Source: Thermoleophilia bacterium (GTDB lineage Bacteria; Actinomycetota; Thermoleophilia; Miltoncostaeales; Miltoncostaeaceae). Taken from it: DNA of 64,000 nt. This document shows positions 38,186 to 47,976 of the stretch, one piece after another (positions within the stretch are counted from its first letter, which is position 1; every line of letters starts with the position of its first letter). Location of the stretch: assembly GCA_009694365.1 (NCBI GenBank), contig SHVE01000001.1, positions 124,001-188,000 of the forward strand, in the 5' to 3' direction. Made by a program: the position numbers and the translations under genes. The notes beneath the pieces were generated by a model. It saw only the letters and a list, made by a program, of their open reading frames with translations, had not been told where the DNA came from and ran no database searches.

Positions 38186-40776
38186 TGGCCGTTGACAAGC
38201 CGACGGTGCGCGCCGCTGAGGCCCTTGCCGCCGCCCAGGTGCTCGCCGAATCGCGGGGTAACCAGTTGGTGGAGCCGGAGCACCTCCTGCTCGCGCTGCT
38301 CGACCAACAGGAGGGTGTGGTCCGGCCGATCGTCGAGCGGGCGGGGGCCGATCCGACCGCGCTCCGTGCCGCCGCCCAAGCCGCGGTGGACGGACGCCCC
38401 CAGGTGAGCGGCGCGCACGTCACCGTCGAGTTCGCACCCGCATTCCGATCGGTGGTCCGACGTGCCGGTCAGGAGGCCCAGGCGCTGACGGACGAGTACA
38501 TCAGCACCGAGCATCTGCTGCTCGCGCTGGTGGAGGAGCCGAGCCCGGCCTTGGGCGTGCTGGCCGCCGCGGGGGTCACCCGTGGCTCACTGATGGAAGC
38601 CCTTCGCCAAGTACGCGGGTCGGCACGGGTCACGGACCCGAGTCCCGAGGAGAAGTACCAAGCGCTTGAGAAATACGGCCGCGACCTCACGGTGGCCGCT
38701 GCTCAGGGCAAGCTCGATCCGGTGATCGGGCGCGACGAGGAGGTGCGCCGGGTCATCCAAGTGCTCTCCCGCCGTACCAAGAACAATCCGGTGCTCATCG
38801 GCGAGCCCGGTGTGGGCAAAACGGCGATCGTGGAGGGGCTCGCACAGCGGATCGTGCACGGTGACGTGCCCGAGGGCCTCGCGGGCAAGCGGGTGATCTC
38901 CCTCGACATCGGTGCACTGATCGCGGGCGCAAAGTACCGGGGTGAGTTCGAGGACCGCCTCAAGGCCGTGCTCAAGGAGATCGCGGATGCCGAGGGCGAG
39001 ATCATCCTCTTCATCGACGAGGTCCACACCATCGTGGGGGCCGGCAAGGCAGAGGGGGCCGTTGATGCGGCCAACCTGCTGAAGCCCATGCTCGCCCGCG
39101 GTGAACTCCGGGCCGTGGGCGCGACGACCCTCGACGAGTATCGCCGGTACATCGAGAAGGACGCCGCGCTCGAACGGCGCTTTCAGCCCGTCATGGTGGG
39201 CGAGCCCTCGGTGGAGGACACCATCGCGATCCTCCGCGGATTGAAGGAGCGGTACGAAGTGCACCATGGCGTGCGAATCCAGGATGCGGCCCTTGTCGCG
39301 GCCGCGCGCCTGTCGGATCGCTACATCACGTCGCGGTTCCTTCCCGACAAGGCCATCGACCTGATTGACGAATCCGCCAGCCGCCTCCGCATCGAGATCG
39401 ACTCGGTTCCCGAGGAGATCGACGTCGCGCTGCGTCGCATCATCCAGCTGGAGATCGAGGAGAGGGCTCTTCAGGCCGAGACCGAGCCGGCAGCGGTGGA
39501 ACGGCGCGATCGCGTGGCCGCCGAGTTGGCGGATCTCCGCGAGTCGGCGGACGGCATGACGGCGGTGTGGGAGTCGGAGAAGGCGGCCATCACACGCATC
39601 CGGGACATCAAGGAGGACCTCGAGCGCGCACGGGTGGATGGCGAGCGGGCCGAGCGCGAGGCCGACCTCGAGGGTGCCGCGCGTCTGCGCTTCGGAACCA
39701 TTCCCGAACTCGAGCGCGGGCTCGACGAGGCTCAGCAGGCACTCGACGACCGCCAGACCGATTGTCGCATGCTCAAGGAGGAGGTCACGGGTGATGACGT
39801 GGCCGAGGTGGTGGCCGCGTGGACGGGGATTCCCGTCAACCGCTTGCTGGAGGCCGAGGTGGAGAAACTCGTGCACATGGAGGACCGCTTGCACGAGCGC
39901 GTGGTGGGGCAGGACGACGCCGTCGGGGCCGTGGCCAACGCGCTGCGCCGGTCGCGGGCCGGGCTCTCCGACCCCGCGCGGCCCATCGGCTCATTCATTT
40001 TCCTCGGCCCCACCGGCGTCGGGAAAACCGAACTCGCCCGTGCGCTCGCGGAGTTCATGTTCGACGACGAGCGCGCGATGGTCCGCCTCGACATGAGCGA
40101 ATACATGGAGAAGCACGCGGTGGCTCGGCTCATCGGGGCACCTCCCGGGTACGTCGGGTTTGAGGAGGGCGGTCAAGTCACCGAGGCCGTGCGCCGGCGC
40201 CCGTATTCGGTGGTGCTACTCGACGAGATCGAAAAGGCACACCCCGACGTGTTCAACGTGCTGCTGCAGGTACTGGACGACGGCCGTCTGACCGACGGCC
40301 AGGGCCGCGTCGTGGACTTCCGCCACACCGTCGTGATCATGACGTCCAACATCGGGAGCGAGTTCCTCGCCGCGGGCATCGACGAGTCGATCGCCTCTGA
40401 GCGTGTGCTCGGGGCGTTGCGCGATCACTTCCGCCCGGAGTTCCTCAACCGCGTGGACGAGATCGTGCAGTTCCGCCGTCTCGACCGGTCACACATCGAT
40501 CGGGTGGTGGACATGCAAATGAAGCGACTCGTGCGTCGGCTCGCCGACCAGGACATCCGCATCACGCTCACGCCGGAGGCCCGGGACATGGTCGCCGACG
40601 AGGGATACGACCCCGCCTACGGCGCCCGACCGCTCAAGCGGGTGATCCAGAAGCGCATTCAGGACCCGCTCGCCATGGACGTGCTCACCGGTGCGGTGAG
40701 GCCCGGCGACGACGTGGAGGTCGGCGTCGAGAACGGCGCTCTGACGATCGTGTCGCGGGAGCGCCCCGCGCCGTAG
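38185..40776 (+). CDS. clpB: ATP-dependent disaggregase ClpB
   Basis: ClpB pulls proteins out of aggregates together with DnaK. The 863-residue product has the N-domain (two Clp_N repeats to ~150), AAA-1 with Walker A GEPGVGKT and Walker B ILFIDEVH, the coiled-coil middle domain (~400-540), and AAA-2 with GPTGVGKT and [16 protein letters not shown]. Full length. Only one base overlaps hspR. This extends the usual actinobacterial dnaK-grpE-dnaJ-hspR order by clpB. Confidence 0.97.
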   Translation: MAVDKPTVRAAEALAAAQVLAESRGNQLVEPEHLLLALLDQQEGVVRPIVERAGADPTALRAAAQAAVDGRPQVSGAHVTVEFAPAFRSVVRRAGQEAQALTDEYISTEHLLLALVEEPSPALGVLAAAGVTRGSLMEALRQVRGSARVTDPSPEEKYQALEKYGRDLTVAAAQGKLDPVIGRDEEVRRVIQVLSRRTKNNPVLIGEPGVGKTAIVEGLAQRIVHGDVPEGLAGKRVISLDIGALIAGAKYRGEFEDRLKAVLKEIADAEGEIILFIDEVHTIVGAGKAEGAVDAANLLKPMLARGELRAVGATTLDEYRRYIEKDAALERRFQPVMVGEPSVEDTIAILRGLKERYEVHHGVRIQDAALVAAARLSDRYITSRFLPDKAIDLIDESASRLRIEIDSVPEEIDVALRRIIQLEIEERALQAETEPAAVERRDRVAAELADLRESADGMTAVWESEKAAITRIRDIKEDLERARVDGERAEREADLEGAARLRFGTIPELERGLDEAQQALDDRQTDCRMLKEEVTGDDVAEVVAAWTGIPVNRLLEAEVEKLVHMEDRLHERVVGQDDAVGAVANALRRSRAGLSDPARPIGSFIFLGPTGVGKTELARALAEFMFDDERAMVRLDMSEYMEKHAVARLIGAPPGYVGFEEGGQVTEAVRRRPYSVVLLDEIEKAHPDVFNVLLQVLDDGRLTDGQGRVVDFRHTVVIMTSNIGSEFLAAGIDESIASERVLGALRDHFRPEFLNRVDEIVQFRRLDRSHIDRVVDMQMKRLVRRLADQDIRITLTPEARDMVADEGYDPAYGARPLKRVIQKRIQDPLAMDVLTGAVRPGDDVEVGVENGALTIVSRERPAP

Positions 40777-41163
40777 CGCACCCTCGGCGCCCGTGTCGTC
40801 ACGCACTGGGGGCCCGGGCCGGACCGGCGACGGAGGGTGGTGGTGCGGACTCCGGTCGGTCCGACGAGGACGTGGGGGCGTCTCCCCGGTTGCCTCCCGT
40901 CGTCTTCGGTCGTCAGGCGCCCACCGACGGTCACCATTCGCCCATGGAGTGCGCCGTTTGATTCGGCGACTACGGTGACGTTACCGGCTCCCTCCCGTGA
41001 CGCGGGTACGCCCGGCGGTGCGACGGCGGATGACCCGCGAGTATCCGCTCCCGATGATGCGCGGGATCACCCATTGCGGGGTGCCCAATCCGGGGAGAGA
41101 CTGCGCGGGGTGTCAGCCCAGATGCGGGACATCTGCCCGACCCCGACCGTGGGCGGCCACCAC
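40777..41163. other. Gap between clpB and a convergent membrane-protein gene
   Basis: 387 bp. The left end has a GC-rich palindromic run (GGGGGCCCGGGCC around 40808-40820) that could act as a terminator. The open frames here carry no recognisable motifs and lack ribosome sites. I see no gene. Confidence 0.4.
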
Positions 41164-41604
41164 CTATCGGGGGCGGGGTCTCACCGCGCCGATGGAGGTG
41201 ACGAGGGCCACGATGGCCGCCACCTGGGCGATGAAGATGCCCACATCGCGCGCGAGGAACTCGGCCGGGCCGGGCGGGCGCACCAGGCGCCATGCGACAA
41301 GGGTCGTGGCCGCCAGCGCACAGGCGAAGCATGCCCACGCCAGCGTGCGCACGATGCCGGCGTCGAGCGCGACGGATCCGCGGACGCTGAGGTGAATCAG
41401 ACCGGACGCGACGACCGTGATGATCGCCAGCGCGAAGCCGACGCGCGCGAACACGCTGGCGTCCCACCCCGAACTCGCTGACGGTGCGAAGCGCGGGGCG
41501 ACGTCGGCCGTGTACCACGGGAGGAACACGGCGATGGCGAGGATGGCGGCGGCCACGGCGATGATGCCGGGGCCGGATCCGCGGTCGGCGTCCCGGGTGC
41601 TCAT
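41164..41604 (-). CDS. Four-helix membrane protein, unknown role
   Basis: 146 residues with four hydrophobic helices starting at about residues 13, 50, 83 and 122. The motif FLPWYTADV at the end of helix 1 is shared in spirit with FLTWQTFG in the protein at 42903 and PLFTVGG in the broken frame at 43365, hinting at one small paralogous family. ATG 41604 has TAGGAT 6 nt upstream and no Shine-Dalgarno. It is divergent from the GYD gene. Confidence 0.75.
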   Translation of the reverse strand: MSTRDADRGSGPGIIAVAAAILAIAVFLPWYTADVAPRFAPSASSGWDASVFARVGFALAIITVVASGLIHLSVRGSVALDAGIVRTLAWACFACALAATTLVAWRLVRPPGPAEFLARDVGIFIAQVAAIVALVTSIGAVRPRPR

Positions 41605-41610
41605 GCCCCA

Positions 41611-41616
41611 ATCCTA
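41611..41616 (-). promoter_or_regulatory. Candidate -10 box, leaderless type (minus)
   Basis: On the minus strand TAGGAT ends 6 nt before ATG 41604. It stands back to back with a plus-strand TAGGCT at 41630-41635. Confidence 0.45.
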
Positions 41617-41629
41617 GACGGGGGTGCGG

Positions 41630-41635
41630 TAGGCT
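41630..41635 (+). promoter_or_regulatory. Candidate -10 box of the GYD-domain gene
   Basis: TAGGCT lies 32 nt before GTG 41668. Here a short leader with GAGGAGA would be transcribed, unlike the leaderless genes. Confidence 0.4.
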
Positions 41636-41667
41636 CAACGCATCCGGCCACGGCACGAGGAGACCAG

Positions 41668-41952
41668 GTGCCCACCTACATCTTGCTGAGCACGCTCAGC
41701 CCCCACGGGGCGGGCACGATCAAGGCGAACCCCCAGCGGGTTAAGGAAGTGAACGAAGAGATCGAGCAGATGGGCGCGAAGGTCATCCAGCAGTGGGCCG
41801 TCCTCGGTCCCTACGACTTCGTGAACATCGTCGAGGCCCCGGACGAGAAGGTCATCGCCCGGGTGTCGGTCGAACTCGCGGCGCGTGGAACGGCGCACTT
41901 CCAGACGCTCACGGCCATTCCGGTCGACGAGTTCCTCGCCCTCCTCAAATGA
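41668..41952 (+). CDS. GYD-domain protein
   Basis: 94 residues of the GYD family, a dimeric alpha/beta-barrel fold: TYILLSTLSPHGAGTIKANPQR, then QQWAVLGPYDFVNIVEAPDE with the family GPYDF (GxYD) signature. Function of the family is unclear; relatives sense small ligands. GTG 41668 has GAGGAGA 6 nt upstream. The next small frame starts 4 nt after its stop. Confidence 0.85.
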   Translation: MPTYILLSTLSPHGAGTIKANPQRVKEVNEEIEQMGAKVIQQWAVLGPYDFVNIVEAPDEKVIARVSVELAARGTAHFQTLTAIPVDEFLALLK

Positions 41953-41956
41953 TCAC

Positions 41957-42133
41957 ATGCCCGGCCGCCGCCGCCTGATCGCCGGGGCGGGGCGGTTGGG
42001 TCGCGTCGCCCCGGCGATCGACGAGCGGGGGGAACGCATCCGGCCGTCCTCATGGGACCTCGTGGGCGCGTTACCCGAGGACCTCTGCCGTGCGCAGATC
42101 GCGTGCCCGGCGGGCGGCGCCACGGCCGCCTGA
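41957..42133 (+). CDS. Small hypothetical protein coupled to MBL gene
   Basis: A 58-residue frame, MPGRRRLIAGAGRLGRVAPA at the start and ACPAGGATAA at the end, with two cysteines. It is included because it fills the space between two genes exactly: it starts 4 nt after the GYD stop and its TGA shares the A of the MBL ATG (TGATG). No family recognised. It may be a real small protein or only a leader that couples translation. Confidence 0.35.
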   Translation: MPGRRRLIAGAGRLGRVAPAIDERGERIRPSSWDLVGALPEDLCRAQIACPAGGATAA

Positions 42134-42843
42134 TGGCAGCAGCGGTGCCATGGACGTGGTCGGTGCTCATCCCGGCCCATCGCATCGTCGTGGGATTGTT
42201 AGGTGGTGAGATCGTGGAGAGTCGTGCGGCCACCAGCGCGGGCACCTTCGCGGCGTATCGCAAACTGGACGGCGCGGTGCCGGGAATGATCGCGTGGCCC
42301 AACACGGTCCTCCTCGAGGGACCGGAGATCGTGATCGTGGATCCCGGGTATCAGACTCAGGGGGACATCCTCGACGGCGTGCTCCGGGCACGCGGCCTCC
42401 ACCCCGCCGACATCCGGACGGTCGTGATGACGCACCTGCACTCTGACCACCTGAGCGCATTGCCCCAGTTGCCCGGGGTGACCCGCGTTGTGGTCCACGA
42501 GAACGAGCTGGACACCAACCATGCCCGGCGCCAACGTGGCATCCTGGATGAGGCGCCACTCGACGTGGTGAAGGGGGATTCGGGGGCGATCCTCCCGGGA
42601 ATCACCTGGTTCCACACTCCGGGGCACGCACCGGGTCACATCGCGGTGGTGGCGGAGTGCACGGACACACGCCTCGTGGTGGCCGGCGACACGATGGGCC
42701 CCGATCCCTCGTGGTTCCGCGACATGGACGGTCCGGCAACGCTTCCCGAGCGGGAGGCGCATATCGCGGCGTGGCGACGCATTCGCGCCCTCTCGCCCGC
42801 CGTGATCGTGCCGGGGCACTACGAGCCGTTCGCCATTCAGTAG
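42133..42843 (+). CDS. Metallo-beta-lactamase-fold hydrolase
   Basis: A 236-residue MBL-fold enzyme with the metal motif THLHSDH (near residue 100), then HTPGHAPGHIAVV, VVAGDTMG and a final GHYEP, so a dinuclear site is complete. IVDPGYQTQG precedes it as in lactonase/glyoxalase-II-like members. Substrate unknown. ATG 42133 overlaps the small frame upstream; the conserved part begins near VESRAATSAGTF. Confidence 0.85.
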   Translation: MAAAVPWTWSVLIPAHRIVVGLLGGEIVESRAATSAGTFAAYRKLDGAVPGMIAWPNTVLLEGPEIVIVDPGYQTQGDILDGVLRARGLHPADIRTVVMTHLHSDHLSALPQLPGVTRVVVHENELDTNHARRQRGILDEAPLDVVKGDSGAILPGITWFHTPGHAPGHIAVVAECTDTRLVVAGDTMGPDPSWFRDMDGPATLPEREAHIAAWRRIRALSPAVIVPGHYEPFAIQ

Positions 42844-42902
42844 GAAGGGACATCCCCGGTGGCGGCGAAAGGCCCTCCGTCGAAGCGTCCCAAGGAGCAC
42901 CG

Positions 42903-43289
42903 GTGGACATGCAGCGGATCACACGTGAACAGAAGATGCTGGCAGCGGCGGTGGCGATGCTGCTCTTCATCATCTCCCTGTTCCTCACATGGCAGACGTT
43001 CGGGTCCATCTCGGGTTCCGGCGCCGATCTCGGGTCATGGCCATTGGCGCTGATCCTCGCGCTCGTGGCCGGTGGGATCCTGGCGGCGGATGCCCTCGGT
43101 ATGGACATCCCGCTCCGCAACGTCAACCTTTTCGCGCTGACCACGTACCTGATGTCGCTGCTGGTCTTCTACATGCTGGTGTGGATCTTCGCCATCGATG
43201 GGCTCTCATACGGTGTCTGGCTGGCGCTCATCTTCTCGGTCGTGGGTCTGGTGCTGTCGTACTCGCTGTTTCGTGAGGACCGCCGGTAA
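42903..43289 (+). CDS. Four-helix membrane protein, unknown role
   Basis: 128 residues: TREQKMLAAAVAMLLFIISLFLTW as helix 1, then three more hydrophobic helices and a charged end FREDRR. GTG 42903 has AAGGAG 5 nt upstream; ATG 42909 is the alternative. Similar layout to the protein at 41164. No enzymatic residues are evident. Confidence 0.7.
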   Translation: MDMQRITREQKMLAAAVAMLLFIISLFLTWQTFGSISGSGADLGSWPLALILALVAGGILAADALGMDIPLRNVNLFALTTYLMSLLVFYMLVWIFAIDGLSYGVWLALIFSVVGLVLSYSLFREDRR

Positions 43290-43364
43290 CACGGTCCGGG
43301 CGGCGGCGATGCCCTCGGGAGACTCGGCCCCACGGCCCGTGGTGGACCACTCGGAGGGCCGTGC

Positions 43365-43570
43365 TACCACGTTTCGCCGACAGAGATCCTCGCCGCCGTG
43401 CTCGGCGGCCTGTGGATCGTCGCGGTCTGTCGGCCGTTGTTCACCGTCGGTGGCCACGATGTTCGCGACGGGGACGTGATCGACTCATCGCCTCGCTGGT
43501 TGTCGCGGCGGCGGCCACGTTTATTGCGGTTGGTACCTGGCGAACGGCTCGGGGCCCGGAGTCGGTCTAG
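43365..43570 (+). pseudogene. Possible frameshifted small membrane protein
   Basis: One frame reads SPTEILAAVLGGLWIVAVCR then PLFTVGGHDVRDGD, and from about 43480 another frame continues RLIASLVVAAAATFIAVGTW to TAG 43568-43570. The two hydrophobic segments fit a single two- or four-helix protein like its neighbours. No start codon lies before the first frame. It could be a relic or a sequencing error. The rest of 43290-43605 holds nothing else I can name. Confidence 0.35.
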
Positions 43571-43605
43571 GATGCACGGGCAGCACGGGACCAAGGAGGC
43601 ACATG

Positions 43606-43833
43606 ATGGGCTTAATGGACAGGGCGAAAGATGCGGCCCGGAAGGGCGCGGCAGAAGCGCGCGAACGCGGCGAGGAGTTGTTGCTCAAGCGTAAGTTCAA
43701 CGCCCTTGCAGAAGATCTCGGCCATGTGACGTACCGTCAGCACGATGGCATGAGCGGTCTTGAGGGCGAGGCGGACAGTCTGGTCGCCCAGATGAAGGCC
43801 GTTCGCGCCGAGATCGACGTACTCGTCGGCTAG
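43606..43833 (+). CDS. Small charged helical protein
   Basis: 75 residues, highly charged, predicted helical (DRAKDAARKGAAEARERGEE, then LVAQMKAVRAEIDVLVG). The AAGGAGG Shine-Dalgarno favours ATG 43606 (6 nt) over the adjacent ATG 43603. Such short Lys/Glu/Ala-rich proteins often follow envelope genes in actinobacteria. Function unknown. Confidence 0.6.
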   Translation: MGLMDRAKDAARKGAAEARERGEELLLKRKFNALAEDLGHVTYRQHDGMSGLEGEADSLVAQMKAVRAEIDVLVG

Positions 43834-43967
43834 GTGGTAGCTCGCCCATGTCGTGACTCGGGCGTGCCCGGGTCACGTGGCGTGCTTGGCGGTTCGTAGT
43901 TCCGGACATCACCGCACCCCTCGTCGACTTTGCCACCGGCATCGTCGGTTCGTACGGCGCGTGGGCC

Positions 43968-44537
43968 GTGCTGGTGCTCATGGTCCTCGAGAGTGCGTGC
44001 ATCCCGGTTCCCAGTGAGGCCATCATGGTCTTCGGGGGGTTCCTCGCCGGGCAGGGCACGGTCTCGTTCACCGCCGTGGTAGTGGCCGGCGTGGCGGGCA
44101 ACGTGGTGGGGTCGTGGATCGCATGGTGGGTGGGTCGGGAGAAGGGGCGCACCTGGGCACTGCGTTGGCGTTGGCTGCACATCACGCCCGCCCGCCTGGA
44201 CATGGCAGACCGGTGGTTTGAGAGGTACGGATCGTGGGCGGTGCTCATCTCCCGGTGCCTGCCCATCATTCGCACGTTCATTTCGCTCCCCGCGGGCATC
44301 GCGCGCATGCCGTTCTGGCGTTTCACCGTGCTCACGGTGATCGGGTGCATCCCCTGGGTTCTGCTCCTCGCGTGGGCCGGGCTTCAGGTGGGTGACAACT
44401 GGGAAACGCTGCAGCACAACTTCCACTGGTTCGACTACGCGGTCGCGCTCGCCATGGTCGTGGGCGCGGTCTGGCTGTTCGTGCGGCACCGGGCGCGTCG
44501 GAACCCCGCGGCGCCGGCCGGGGGCGCCGAGGGGTGA
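43968..44537 (+). CDS. DedA-family membrane protein
   Basis: DedA proteins are polytopic membrane proteins implicated in lipid flipping and envelope homeostasis. The family core is clear: LESACIPVPSEAIMVFGGF, GSWIAWWVGREKGR, FERYGSWAVLISRCLPIIRTFISLPAGIARM. I list GTG 43968 as the first conventional start, but the frame continues upstream with DFATGIVGSYGAWAV, which is the expected N terminus, and has no ATG, GTG or TTG there back to a stop at 43855. An ATC at 43908 may be the true start. The histidine kinase follows after 4 nt. Confidence 0.87.
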   Translation: MLVLMVLESACIPVPSEAIMVFGGFLAGQGTVSFTAVVVAGVAGNVVGSWIAWWVGREKGRTWALRWRWLHITPARLDMADRWFERYGSWAVLISRCLPIIRTFISLPAGIARMPFWRFTVLTVIGCIPWVLLLAWAGLQVGDNWETLQHNFHWFDYAVALAMVVGAVWLFVRHRARRNPAAPAGGAEG

Positions 44538-44541
44538 CCCC

Positions 44542-45744
44542 GTGACGGCGGTTGCGTGGGTCATCGCGGTTGTAGCCCTCGGTCTGGCGGTGTGGGGGAC
44601 GATCTCGGCACGACGTGCCCGCGTGGCGGCGGTGGTCGCCACGCGGCGCGCATGGAGTGCTGCGGCCGAGCCCGCCGGTGAGCGCCTCGCGACGGCCTTC
44701 GCGGCCCTCCCGGTATCCGTACTGGTGGTGGACGCGTCCGCCGTGATCACGGATGTCAATCGCCGTGCCGCCGACGTCTTCCCACTGGTCGCGCCGGGCA
44801 TGGGGGTGCTCGAGGCATTCGGTGACCACCTGTTGGCAGGGCGTATGCGCGACGCCTTGCGCGTGGGCGACCCCGCCGAGTTCGACCTGCGCCTGTACGT
44901 GGAGGGGCGTCAGACGTTCCGTGTGGTGATCGTCCCGTTCGACGGCGCAGATGGACGCGAGGCGCTGTTGTACCTGCGTGACACGAGTGAGGTGACGGCG
45001 TACCAGGAACTCCGGTCGCAGTTCGTCGCCAACGTCTCGCACGAACTGCGCACTCCTCTCACCGGTATGCGCGGAATGCTCGAGGCGCTCGAAGACCCGG
45101 ACATTCCGACCGAGGTTCGGCTCGACTTCGCGCACCGGGCACGCCTGGAGTCGGAGCGGCTCGAGGCGCTCATCGACGACGTCCTCTTCCTGTCCGAGCT
45201 CGAGGCCGCTCAGGGCGACCCGGTGGGCGCTCGAAGCGACATGGGCGAGATCGCAGGTGTCGTCGTCGGTGAACTGGCGGCGGAGGCGGTGGAGAAGGGC
45301 GTATCCGTGGACGTGGAGGCCGCCAACGGGGCGTGGACGGCGCTCACGGATCGCATGGCCCGTACGGTGGTGCGCAACCTTGTAGAAAATGCCATTTGCT
45401 ATGCGGGTCCCGGGGCCACCGCTGTGGTGCGCGTGCGCCGGGTCGGTGACATGGTGGACGTGGAGGTGGTGGACGACGGCCTCGGGATCCCCGAGAAGTC
45501 CGTTCCCCATGTGTTTGAGCGCTTTTATCGCGCAGATCCATCCCGATCGCGCAGTGTGGGTGGCACGGGCCTCGGTCTCTCGATCGTCAAGCACATCGCC
45601 GATCGGCTGGGCGGCACCGCGCGGCTGTCATCACGCGAGGGATTCGGGACCACCGTGACGGTGAGCATTCCCGCCGTGGACCCACCGGTGACCGATGTCC
45701 CCGGTGGCCGCGGGGACGCTCCCGGCACCCGCCTGCGTTGGTAA
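44542..45744 (+). CDS. Sensor histidine kinase, PhoR-like, orphan
   Basis: 400 residues: one N-terminal membrane helix (VAWVIAVVALGLAVWGTI), a PAS-like domain (LPVSVLVVDASAVITDVN), the phosphorylation H box VSHELRTPLTGM, N box NLVENAICY, G1 DDGLGIP, F and G2 GGTGLGLSIVKHIADRLGG. The arrangement (single helix, PAS, HisKA) is PhoR-like. No response regulator is adjacent. GTG 44542 is 4 nt after DedA. The PhoU at 32479 is a possible distant partner. Confidence 0.9.
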   Translation: MTAVAWVIAVVALGLAVWGTISARRARVAAVVATRRAWSAAAEPAGERLATAFAALPVSVLVVDASAVITDVNRRAADVFPLVAPGMGVLEAFGDHLLAGRMRDALRVGDPAEFDLRLYVEGRQTFRVVIVPFDGADGREALLYLRDTSEVTAYQELRSQFVANVSHELRTPLTGMRGMLEALEDPDIPTEVRLDFAHRARLESERLEALIDDVLFLSELEAAQGDPVGARSDMGEIAGVVVGELAAEAVEKGVSVDVEAANGAWTALTDRMARTVVRNLVENAICYAGPGATAVVRVRRVGDMVDVEVVDDGLGIPEKSVPHVFERFYRADPSRSRSVGGTGLGLSIVKHIADRLGGTARLSSREGFGTTVTVSIPAVDPPVTDVPGGRGDAPGTRLRW

Positions 45745-45793
45745 CGTCGGTCGTCGTTTCGATGAGGCTCCGACGTGGGCCGGGAAGGATCTG

Positions 45794-46900
45794 ATGGGGA
45801 TACCCCTGATGGACATCCGTGCGCAGTACGCCCCGCTCCGGGGCCAGTTGGATGCCGCGTTCGCGGGGATCTTGGATTCCGGCACCTTCATCCTCGGTCC
45901 GGAGGTCGCGGCAATTGAGGCGGAGGTCTCCGCAATCCTCGGCAACCGCCCCTGCGTGGGAGTGGCCAACGGCACCGACGCCCTCGTTATCGCTCTCCAG
46001 GCGCTCGGGGTTCAGCCGGGGGATGAGGTCATCACCACCCCGTATACCTTCTACGCCACGGCCGAGGCCATTGCGCGCCACGGCGCCACGCCCGTGTTTG
46101 TGGATGTGGAGCCGGTGGGCGCGTGCATCGACCCGGACCTGATCGAGGAGAAGATCACCGAACGCACGAAGGCGATCATCCCGGTGCACATCTTCGGCCA
46201 CGCCGCCAGCATGACCTCCATCCTCACGACCGCGGCAGAGAACAACCTGTCGGTCATCGAGGACGCTGCCCAGGCGTTCGGGTCGGCCGATGGCGAGTGG
46301 CCGGTGGGCACGATGGGTGACATCGCCACCTTCTCCTTCTTCCCCACCAAGAACTTCCCCGGGATCGGTGACGGCGGCATGGTCGCTTGTCGCGACGCGG
46401 ATCTGGGCAACCTCGTAAGGCGCCTGCGCTTCCACGGTTCGGAGGACAAGCAGACGTTCACGGAGGTGGGCTACAACTCCCGGCTCGACGAGATCCAAGC
46501 CGCCGCCGTGCGCATCTTCCTGCCCCACGTCGTGGACTGGAACGACCGTCGCCGCCAGGTGGCCGAGTGGTACCGCGAGGCGGGTCTTGGTAACTACATG
46601 ACCCTGCCGGGCGAGTGCCCCGGAGTGCGTCATATCTACCACCTGTACGTGGCCCGCCATCCCGAGCGCGATCGGGTTCGCGTGCTGCTGGCGGAGGACG
46701 GGATCGGTGCGGTCGCCTACTACGGAACGCCCATGCACCTGCAGCCGGTGTTCCGGCACCTGGGATATTCCGCCGGTGATCTGCCAGTGGCGGAGGAGTG
46801 GGCGAGTACCGGTCTGGCACTGCCCATGCACCCCAATCTCACCCGCGAGCAGGTGGACGAGGTCGTGGCCGCCGTCGGGCGCGCCGTCGACCGCCTCTAG
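45794..46900 (+). CDS. DegT/DnrJ/EryC1 sugar aminotransferase
   Basis: PLP-dependent enzyme of 368 residues that aminates nucleotide keto-sugars for surface glycans. ANGTDALVIAL binds PLP phosphate, TPYTFYATAEAI is typical, VIEDAAQAFGS has the Asp, and the PLP lysine is in FSFFPTKNFPGIGDGG. ATG 45794 has GGAAGGA 5 nt upstream. It begins a three- or four-gene operon with a DUF354 gene and a CapD-like dehydratase, which would provide the 4-keto sugar. Confidence 0.92.
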   Translation: MGIPLMDIRAQYAPLRGQLDAAFAGILDSGTFILGPEVAAIEAEVSAILGNRPCVGVANGTDALVIALQALGVQPGDEVITTPYTFYATAEAIARHGATPVFVDVEPVGACIDPDLIEEKITERTKAIIPVHIFGHAASMTSILTTAAENNLSVIEDAAQAFGSADGEWPVGTMGDIATFSFFPTKNFPGIGDGGMVACRDADLGNLVRRLRFHGSEDKQTFTEVGYNSRLDEIQAAAVRIFLPHVVDWNDRRRQVAEWYREAGLGNYMTLPGECPGVRHIYHLYVARHPERDRVRVLLAEDGIGAVAYYGTPMHLQPVFRHLGYSAGDLPVAEEWASTGLALPMHPNLTREQVDEVVAAVGRAVDRL

Positions 46901-46924
46901 ACGCCACCGAAGGGGTCATCGCTA

Positions 46925-47976
46925 TCCGGATCTGGATCGACGCAACCAACTCTCCCCACGTGCTCATCTTCCGTCCGCTCATCCGGCGGATGGAGGAGCG
47001 CGGGCACGAGGTGGTGGTGACGTCGCGGGACTTCGCACAGACCATCGGGCTGCTCGACAAGTACGGGCTCGCGCATCGCCACGTCGGTGCCCACGGCGGC
47101 GGCAGCCTCATGGGCAAGGCGAGCGCCATGGCGTCGCGATCGTCGCAACTGGCAAGGATGGCGCGGGCGGAGCGCTTCGACCTCGCGGTGGCGCACGGCA
47201 GCACCGACCAACCCGTGGCGGCGCGCCTCGCTGGGATTCCGCAGGTAACGATGTTCGACTACGAGTTCGCTGCGGCCATGCACCACCTGAACGGCCGACT
47301 GGCCACGCGGGTGCTGGTCCCCGACGCCATTCCCGAGGCGGCACTTGCCCGGTACGGGATCCGCTCCCCGAAACTCATCCGCTACCCGGGGCTGAAGGAG
47401 GAGTACTACCTCGCCGACGATCCGCCGGACCCCGGTGTGGCGGCGGAGTTGGGGCTCGACCCCGACAAGGTCATCGTGGTGCTGCGACCGCCGCCCGAGG
47501 TGACGCTGTACCACCGGGGCGCATCCACCGATCTGTTCGCCCGCGTGGTGGACCACCTCGAGGCGCACGCCGATCGCGTGCAGGTCGTGGCCCTTCCGCG
47601 CATCGACGCCCAGCGGGAGGCCCTCGGCCGACGCGGCGTCATCGTCCCGGACCGGCCGGTTGACGGACCCGGCCTCATCTGGGCGTCCGATCTGGTGGTG
47701 AGCGCCGGGGGCACCATGAATCGCGAGGCCGTGGCGCTGGGCGTTCCGGCCTACAGCCCGTTCGCCGGCCGCGTGGGGGCGGTTGACGCCCGCCTTTTCG
47801 CGGAGGGTCGAATGCGCCGGCTCACGGATCCGGACGATCTCGTGCTTGAGCGCCGCGAGCGTATGGCGCCGCCGCCCATGCGCGACCCCGATCTGCTCGT
47901 GGACCTCATCCTTGGGGCGCGTAACACACGCCGTTCGGGCCGTCGCCCGACTTCCCCTAGGATTGGCGGCGAATGA
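46925..47976 (+). CDS. DUF354 glycosyltransferase-like protein, probable ATC start
   Basis: A 350-residue GT-B-like protein of the DUF354 family, found in surface-polysaccharide loci. The family opening R-I-W-I-D-A-T-N-S-P-H-V begins right after ATC 46925; GAAGGGG lies 8 nt upstream. No ATG, GTG or TTG is in frame between the aminotransferase stop (46900) and this point; the nearest upstream one (46798) is 103 nt inside that gene. DLVVSAGGTMNREAVALGVP is the nucleotide-sugar-site region. It overlaps the next gene by 4 nt (ATGA). Confidence 0.82.

Noticed and set aside
43290..43605. Plus-strand open frames in this gap as intact genes
   Set aside because: No start codon precedes the hydrophobic frame and a frame change is needed, so I list it only as a possible pseudogene.
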